This document shows, piece by piece, positions 59,324 to 64,000 of a stretch of DNA of 64,000 bases (position 1 is its first letter; each line of letters begins with the position of its first letter). A model generated the notes under the pieces. That model saw only the letters and a program-made list of their open reading frames with translations. It did not search any database and was not told the origin of the DNA. The translations under genes were made by a program, and so were the position numbers. This DNA is from Oscillatoria princeps RMCB-10 (GTDB lineage: Bacteria > Cyanobacteriota > Cyanobacteriia > Cyanobacteriales > Oscillatoriaceae): positions 62,001 through 126,000 of the forward strand of contig JAHHHT010000009.1 in NCBI GenBank assembly GCA_019359235.1, read 5' to 3'.

Positions 59324-59480
59324 AGCGCCGGCTGAAACCCTTGCTCCATAACCGCCTGTACCCCATTCTACAACCACCTCTCCCGAAAAAGCAACCGGCA
59401 CCGCAAAATCTCTCCAAAACCCCCGCCTCACAGCAATACCCTCCTCTCAAACCCTTACCCCACCTACATTATACCGAATT
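59324..59480 (-). promoter_or_regulatory. Probable CRISPR leader with -10 box
   Basis: On the minus strand a perfect TATAAT (59473-59468) precedes the array by about 145 bp; no good -35 is evident at 17 bp. The sequence between is purine-rich on the transcribed sense and non-coding. The left end of the array has no comparable sequence, only the HNH relic. Confidence 0.55.
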
Positions 59481-59782
59481 GCAAGCACCCCTGACCGCTC
59501 AAAAAACCCCAAAAAGCACACCGGCTGGAAGTTTCCCGCCCCGACTGCCGGCACAGCTACTTCACAGCCAGAGGTGCTTGCCTCAGGCAATCCGATACGC
59601 CACTTGGGCCACCGACCATACCCCAAGAGGTAAACCGGTGTGGCCTGAACCAGCACCAAGCGAAGTTTTACTGGCTTGCCATGCCACTGACCACTGGAGA
59701 CAAAACCTCTAACCCATGGCCATACTTCCCACGGCTTTGGCAGAATTCTACCAATTTTCTACCAATTGCAGCCTCAAACCTA
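59481..59782. other. Intergenic between leader and tRNA
   Basis: C- and A-rich on the plus strand; the open frames here are tails of CRISPR-derived frames. No gene seen. Confidence 0.5.
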
Positions 59783-59855
59783 TGGAGAATAGGGAACTCG
59801 AATCCCTGACCTCTGCGGTGCGATCGCAGCGCTCTACCAACTGAGCTAATTCCCC
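59783..59855 (-). tRNA. tRNA-Ala (anticodon CGC)
   Basis: 73 nt fold as a full cloverleaf: acceptor GGGGAAT/ATTCTCC including the G3-U70 pair that identifies alanine tRNAs, D-arm GCTCAGTTGGTAGAGC, anticodon stem CTGCG/CGCAG with loop ATCGCAC (anticodon CGC, reads GCG), T-arm AGGGA-TTCGAGT-TCCCT, discriminator A. CCA is not encoded. It is transcribed toward the CRISPR array. Confidence 0.96.
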
Positions 59856-59931
59856 GAAACTGTCTGCGGCCAGGGCGAGGGTCACTTGTCCAGGACATTT
59901 GTCCGCCGCTCTCTGACTGCCAAAAACTATA

Positions 59932-60660
59932 TTAGCACTCTCCGACGGATTTTGTGAGCACCGGCCTGTCAAAAATTTTTCCCACCCGCTCCAATTCCAA
60001 ATCAGCCAGAAAGTCCACGGCCCAGTTCGCCTGCCGCTGGAGCATGTGCAGGGGATAGGTATTGGCCACCCCAACCGCCTGCATGCCGGCTCGCTTGGCG
60101 GCTTGAATCCCGGCTGGGGTGTCTTCAATGGCCAGACACTCGCGGGGCTGCAGCTTGAGTTCGGGATAGAACTCATTGAGGCGATCCACCGCCAGCAGGT
60201 AGCCATCGGGTTCTGGCTTGCTGGCGGTCAAGTCGTCACCGGCCACAATCACAGGAAAGTGCTGGGCCAGACCGGCGCGGCCCAGCACCGAATCGACTTC
60301 CAAGCGCAGGGCACCCGTAACCAGGGCGATGGCCAGCCCCGCCCCGCGCACCTTGAAGATAAAATCTTCCAGCCCGGGATACACCGGCAAGGAGTCAAGT
60401 GTTTGCAAATACTCCTGATACGCTTGCGCCTTGCGAGCCATCAGCCCTGCTAAGTAGCTTTCTGAGACAACCCGCCCCCGAATGGCCAGCAAGTCCGTGA
60501 TGCAGGCTCTATCGCTCCGCCCCAGACAAAATTGCCGGAACTCCCCTCGTTTGGGCCGCAGATTTTCCTCAATCAGCAGCTGCTCCAGCAGCCGCTCGTG
60601 GATTGGCTCGTCATTAATAATGACGCCGTTGAAATCAAACAGTACAGCTTTGAGTGTCAT
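59932..60660 (-). CDS. HAD-superfamily hydrolase (phosphoglucomutase-like)
   Basis: A 242-residue HAD protein. Motif I is LFDFNGVIINDE: the nucleophile Asp is present but the second Asp (usually DxDG) is Asn. Motif II Thr in ALVTGAL, motif III Lys in TASKPEPDGYL and motif IV Asp pair region in AIEDTPAGIQAAK are visible, with a helical cap domain at ~15-80. The Asn may alter the catalytic cycle. Substrate unknown. Start ATG 60660 overlaps the stop of the methyltransferase gene by four bases (ATGA), so the two are translationally coupled. Confidence 0.92.
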   Translation of the reverse strand: MTLKAVLFDFNGVIINDEPIHERLLEQLLIEENLRPKRGEFRQFCLGRSDRACITDLLAIRGRVVSESYLAGLMARKAQAYQEYLQTLDSLPVYPGLEDFIFKVRGAGLAIALVTGALRLEVDSVLGRAGLAQHFPVIVAGDDLTASKPEPDGYLLAVDRLNEFYPELKLQPRECLAIEDTPAGIQAAKRAGMQAVGVANTYPLHMLQRQANWAVDFLADLELERVGKIFDRPVLTKSVGEC

Positions 60661-61565
60661 GCTAGTGTGCTGAACGCCGGAGCCGGCCAACCTTCTAAAT
60701 CCCCGCCATCTGGGGTGTCGGTTCTTTGCCAGACGCCTCGGGCTGCTGCGGCTGGTGAATCGGAAGCTGAAATGGGTTTGACGCCCCGGCTCACCTGGTG
60801 AACCCACCAGATGTCCTCCGTGCGCACTGCCCCAAATCCAGCCGCTTCCATCCAGGCATCCACACTGCCGGCGGCGTAGGCTTTAATCTGCGGTTCCTCA
60901 AAAATATCATTCAGCCAATCCATCTGGCGCAGGGTTTTCTGATTGCGGTCGAGCACCACGATCTCCCCACCGGCGGTGAGCAGCCGAAAGCTTTCCCGCA
61001 CGATGGCTTGCGATACGGGGGGCGGGGTTTCGCTCAACAGCAAGGACGCCGCAACCAGGTCAAAGGAGGCGTCGGGAAAGCCGGTGCGCTCAGCATTGCC
61101 GTGACGCCACTGAATGTCGGGCCCAGCTTTCTGGGCTTTATATTCCGCCATCACCAGCATGCAGGGCGATAAGTCCAGACCTATCACCTCGGCTCGGGGG
61201 AAGGCTTGTTTTAACATCAAAGTCATCGAGCCGGTGCCGCAGCCCAAATCCAGAATCCGTCGCGGGCGGCACCGAACGGCGTCAATCAAAGCTTGGCGCA
61301 CTGCAGTCTCGGACGGGGGCAGCGCATACTGCGTGATGGCATCGTAGGAAACCGCTGCCTCCGGATTCAGGTAGCCGCCCTCTATGCCGTGGAACCTCCC
61401 GGTCCTGTAGTAGTCGGGATAGGTTATATTTGGGTTTGCCAGCCGCTCGGCTTCTGCCTGCCAGTCTATACTGTCAGACAAGCGCCTCAGCGCCTCCTCA
61501 CCGCTCAGGAGCCGGACGACCGGCGCTAAGAAGCGCTCCCAGATTGTGTCTTTGCGAACAGGCAT
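60657..61565 (-). CDS. Class I SAM-dependent methyltransferase
   Basis: A 302-residue methyltransferase. SAM-binding motif I is RILDLGCGTGSMTLML (near residue 104), the acidic residue is in VIGLDLSPCML, and later motifs are HGNAERTGFPDASFDLVAASLLLSE and LLTAGGEIVVLDRNQ. The N-terminal ~85 residues (PNITYPDYYRTGRFHGIEGGYL) form a distinctive extension seen in cyanobacterial methyltransferases of unknown substrate. I use the ATG at 61565; an upstream start 13 codons earlier is open. Coupled by ATGA to the HAD gene. Confidence 0.92.
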   Translation of the reverse strand: MPVRKDTIWERFLAPVVRLLSGEEALRRLSDSIDWQAEAERLANPNITYPDYYRTGRFHGIEGGYLNPEAAVSYDAITQYALPPSETAVRQALIDAVRCRPRRILDLGCGTGSMTLMLKQAFPRAEVIGLDLSPCMLVMAEYKAQKAGPDIQWRHGNAERTGFPDASFDLVAASLLLSETPPPVSQAIVRESFRLLTAGGEIVVLDRNQKTLRQMDWLNDIFEEPQIKAYAAGSVDAWMEAAGFGAVRTEDIWWVHQVSRGVKPISASDSPAAAARGVWQRTDTPDGGDLEGWPAPAFSTLA

Positions 61566-62040
61566 AGGACTGAGTGGGGATAGCACTGCTGGTGGGCCGC
61601 TCAATTGGCACGCCCCTCTTTCTTAAAGTTTAATAAATTTGTCGAAATTTTAATAAATCTGTACAATGCACAAGCATTGCCGGCAGTCGGGGCACTCCCG
61701 ACAGAGGAGGGGCTGGGGGGTTCTGGGTGGGGGCGCACTCAGGGGGTGATGGGGTTGGGGGGTGATGGGGTCAGAGGGTGAAATTTAGCATCATCTTCTC
61801 CCCCCTGTCTCCCGCGCCGTTTCTAAGTCCCAAGTCCTTGCTTGGGAGAACCAGATGCACCCGCTTACTTATTTACTGCCACGCGGCAGTAGAATATTGT
61901 GTTGTGGGAAAGCGTCAACCGCCAGCAGACGGACTGTTAGAATTAAAAGTTCCTTTAAAAACTTCTCTGGCTAAAACGACTTGACAGTTTGGAGAAAACT
62001 TGGTAAAGTTTGCATGGACAAGCACGCCAGAGGGCAAACC
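61566..62040. other. Intergenic region
   Basis: 61718-61775 is G-rich with tandem GGGGGTGATGGGGT units. No gene is seen before the ATG at 62041. Confidence 0.5.
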
Positions 62041-62400
62041 ATGAAGATAAGAAATATGTTGCTGGGTGCGGGAATAGCACTGTTTGTTTCCAATCTGCCT
62101 TTTCCCGCTTTTGCCCAAAATGCAATCAAAGTCGGGGGCAAAGACATCCCTGTCATCAAGGAACTGCCCATTTTTATCATGCGCAATGCCGTAGGGATGC
62201 CTGCCATCAGTTACACCGAGAAGAGTGCTGACAGACGCTACCGGCTGGTCGAAATCCTGCCGACCCTGACCCAAGAGGTGCAAGTCTCACAACCTCCCGC
62301 ACCAAGATCTCTGTACAGGATGGCAAGAGTGTACGACAAGAAAGAAAGAAAGACGATGACAGTGGCTTTGCCTATTCAGTTTCAATCGATGGGCAGGTAA
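62041..62400 (+). CDS. Small secreted protein of unknown function
   Basis: A 119-residue protein with a clear signal peptide (MLLGAGIALFVSNLPFPAFAQ, cleavage near residue 26). The mature part has no recognisable domain; it contains GGKDIPVIKELPIFIMRN and ends VALPIQFQSMGR. An AGAGGG ribosome site precedes ATG 62041. The open frame from 61981 adds 20 residues unlike a signal peptide, so it is rejected. Convergent with the membrane protein pair. Confidence 0.78.
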   Translation: MKIRNMLLGAGIALFVSNLPFPAFAQNAIKVGGKDIPVIKELPIFIMRNAVGMPAISYTEKSADRRYRLVEILPTLTQEVQVSQPPAPRSLYRMARVYDKKERKTMTVALPIQFQSMGR

Positions 62401-62559
62401 GACTGTCAGGGGCGTAGCTGACAGGGGGAGTAATTTGCCGGTCGGGCATCCGCCCAGGAACAGCCAGTCACAGGGCATCCGACCGAAATGTCAGCGCAAT
62501 AAAGGATAAACTAGATCAGGGATGCTTGCCTAAACGCCCGCCCTCACTGCGCTGCGCTT
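62401..62559. other. Convergent spacer
   Basis: CAGTCACAGGGCATCCGACC and related GCCGGTCGGGCATCCG repeats are close by; no terminator is obvious. Confidence 0.4.
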
Positions 62560-63336
62560 CTATTCCTCATACTGACGGCGGCGTCGAAAATAATGAGTGA
62601 TTAAAGGGAAGCGGTATGCTGGTTTTCGCCGGGGAGCAAAGCGCTCCCTGCGAGCCAAAACCGGCAGAAAGCAGAGCAGTGCGAGAAAACCGAGTGCCAT
62701 AAAAAAAGGGAGGCGGTCGCCTCCCTGGAGCGCAGACAAGCCGGTGACGCCCAGCCAGGTATAGGCCAGAGTCCCGGGAATGATGCCAAAGAAGGTGCCG
62801 GCGGAATAAGTCACCCAGCTAACCGGCGTCAAACCAAACAGAAAATTCACCACATTGAACGGGGAGATGGGAGCCAGACGGATGGCCACCACGAAAGCCA
62901 GGGGATTGCCGGCGACTGCCTGCTTGAGCCGGCGCAACGCTTTGTGATGTCCAAACCGGCGCTCAGCCCAGTCGTGCAGGAGACAGCGAGCCACCCAAAA
63001 GGCACCCATTGCCCCCAGGGTTGCCCCCACCACTGACCAAAAGGTGCCCCAAAACAAACCAAAGACGGCACCGCCGGCAATCGGGAAAACCACGCCGGGC
63101 AAGCCCAGCACGGTGGCCAGAGCGAAGGCCAGCACAAACAGGCAAACGGCCCAGTTGCCCCATCTTTCCAAATGCGCAACTAAAAAAGTGTGGTCAAGTA
63201 AAACTTTCAGTGGCCCAAAAAAGCAGAGCAGCAGGCAGCTCAGCAGCGCCACCGCCAGCCAAAATCGCGGACTTTTTATAAGGGCGGCTAGCGACGAACG
63301 CTGCCGCAACGATCTTAAAAATGGTGCCTCTTTCAT
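62560..63336 (-). CDS. TVP38/TMEM64 (DedA-like) membrane protein
   Basis: A 258-residue inner-membrane protein with about six hydrophobic segments. The SNARE-associated/VTT domain core is visible: ATVLGLPGVVFPIAGGAVFGLFWG, AFWVARCLL, and AIRLAPISPFNVVNFLFGLTPVSW, then GIIPGTLAYTWLG. DedA-superfamily proteins are implicated in lipid transport and membrane homeostasis; the substrate here is not known. The C-terminus is strongly basic (RRRRQYEE). Its ATG overlaps the stop of the upstream paralog by four bases. Confidence 0.92.
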   Translation of the reverse strand: MKEAPFLRSLRQRSSLAALIKSPRFWLAVALLSCLLLCFFGPLKVLLDHTFLVAHLERWGNWAVCLFVLAFALATVLGLPGVVFPIAGGAVFGLFWGTFWSVVGATLGAMGAFWVARCLLHDWAERRFGHHKALRRLKQAVAGNPLAFVVAIRLAPISPFNVVNFLFGLTPVSWVTYSAGTFFGIIPGTLAYTWLGVTGLSALQGGDRLPFFMALGFLALLCFLPVLARRERFAPRRKPAYRFPLITHYFRRRRQYEE

Positions 63337-63998
63337 GACTCAATTTTGCTATCTAAAGCTGTTTTAGCAAGGCGCGTCACGTAAACCGTCACGAGCACTG
63401 TGGCAATTAACCCAACTGTCCGCAGCACCCACTGGAGGGTGGTGGGCTGTTGCTGGGTTCCCAAGGTGGCTATATCCTTACCCAAGGAACCAAAGTAAAC
63501 GTACATGACCGTTCCCGGCATCATGCCAATCCAAGAGGCAAAAAAATAGTCTCTCAACGAGACTTGCGTGACTCCAAAGGCATAGTTTAACAGATTAAAT
63601 GGAAAAATGGGAGACAGTCGGGTTAAGCCAACAATTTTCCATCCCTCTCGGGCGACGGCGGCATCAATTGCCTTGAATTTCTCATTCCCCGCTATCCGCT
63701 TCTCAACCCAGCTCCGCGCCAGATAGCGCCCGACGAGGAAAGCCGCTGTAGCTCCCAAAGTGGAGGCAATCGAGACGCAAACGGAACCCCAAACCACCCC
63801 AAACAGAGCGCCGGCACCCAGCGTCAGGACAGACCCGGGCAGAAACAGCACTGTAGCCAGAATGTAGATGAGGATGAAGGCTGCAAATCCTGCTGCGCCC
63901 AGACTTTCAGTCCAGGAGAGGGCACTTTTCAAGAGTCCCTGGATGTTGAAATATTGCGCCGCAACAGCTAGAGCAACGACTAGCAAAATCCCAGCCAT
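63333..63998 (-). CDS. TVP38/TMEM64 membrane protein, possibly cut by the window edge
   Basis: At least 221 residues with the same VTT-domain core as its neighbour: ATVLFLPGSVLTLGAGALFG, AFLVGRYLARSWV, LTRLSPIFPFNLLNYAFGVTQV and GMMPGTVMYVYFG. The first visible ATG is two bases from the window end and starts directly in a membrane segment (AGILLVVALAVAAQYF), so a few residues upstream may lie outside. The stop overlaps the next gene (ATGA), so the paralogs form an operon, perhaps acting as partners. Confidence 0.9.
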   Translation of the reverse strand: MAGILLVVALAVAAQYFNIQGLLKSALSWTESLGAAGFAAFILIYILATVLFLPGSVLTLGAGALFGVVWGSVCVSIASTLGATAAFLVGRYLARSWVEKRIAGNEKFKAIDAAVAREGWKIVGLTRLSPIFPFNLLNYAFGVTQVSLRDYFFASWIGMMPGTVMYVYFGSLGKDIATLGTQQQPTTLQWVLRTVGLIATVLVTVYVTRLAKTALDSKIES

Positions 63999-64000
63999 TA

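Noticed and set aside
46924-59712. Dozens of long open frames encoding LNALRHQR, STPYGIKG and QRLTASKV repeats
   Set aside because: They are translations of the 36-nt CRISPR repeat, which is a multiple of three and lacks plus-strand stops. Spacers supply the variable residues.

Overview
The window looks like a chromosome segment of a filamentous, Oscillatoriales-type cyanobacterium. The evidence is an Rcp1-like response regulator, a LabA/NYN protein, a groESL operon carrying both CIRCE and a K-box, many pentapeptide-repeat proteins, a CHAT protein, a filamentous-haemagglutinin-type exoprotein, a NucA-like nuclease domain, heptanucleotide (STRR-like) repeats and a very large CRISPR array. TGCCGG/CCGGCA is conspicuously frequent throughout. 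The genus cannot be fixed from the sequence alone.

Layout, left to right. 1-0.88 kb: tandem ~218-bp repeats. 0.9-6.1 kb: a CHASE3/multi-PAS histidine kinase with its response regulator, then a secreted CHAT protein. 6.1-8.7 kb: a tandem array of 481/491-bp units without an intact gene. 8.7-15.0 kb: secreted pentapeptide/TPR and TPR proteins, leuA, a NYN-domain protein, a LuxR-type response regulator and a ferredoxin-like protein. 15.1-18.7 kb: groES-groEL, followed by a toxin-antitoxin-like cassette that lies between two perfect 69-bp copies of the groEL 3' end. 19-25 kb: a LecA/LamG lectin-like protein, an amphipathic-repeat membrane protein, an EamA transporter and a TpsA-like exoprotein. 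25-30.7 kb: a cluster of six pentapeptide-repeat genes plus remnants. 30.9-38 kb: a giant mosaic protein ending in a NucA-like nuclease domain and preceded by a frameshifted PPC-like module. 38-46.8 kb: a 21-bp minisatellite, ilvD, two more pentapeptide genes, a polysaccharide deacetylase, a lipoprotein, a small conserved protein and a frameshifted HNH endonuclease.

46,852-59,323 is one CRISPR array of about 174 complete 36-nt repeats (hand count) with no cas gene anywhere in the window. Its repeats occur in two versions that share the first 28 bases and differ at four of the last eight. They are arranged in blocks A(51)-B(35)-truncated repeat-A(6)-B(82). The hairpin potential, a TATAAT box beyond the right end and a spacer pair sharing its right end all suggest minus-strand transcription and a leader on the right. 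If so, the left end is oldest and the repeat changed from A to B twice, with an 18-nt truncated repeat marking the only B-to-A return.

59.8-64 kb: tRNA-Ala(CGC), a translationally coupled methyltransferase/HAD pair, a small secreted protein and two overlapping TVP38/TMEM64 membrane proteins, the last reaching the window edge.

The metabolic and chaperone genes are ordinary. The interest lies in the CRISPR array, the groEL-linked cassette, the pentapeptide family with its shared caps and shared upstream palindrome, the nuclease-tipped giant protein, and several tandem repeat systems.
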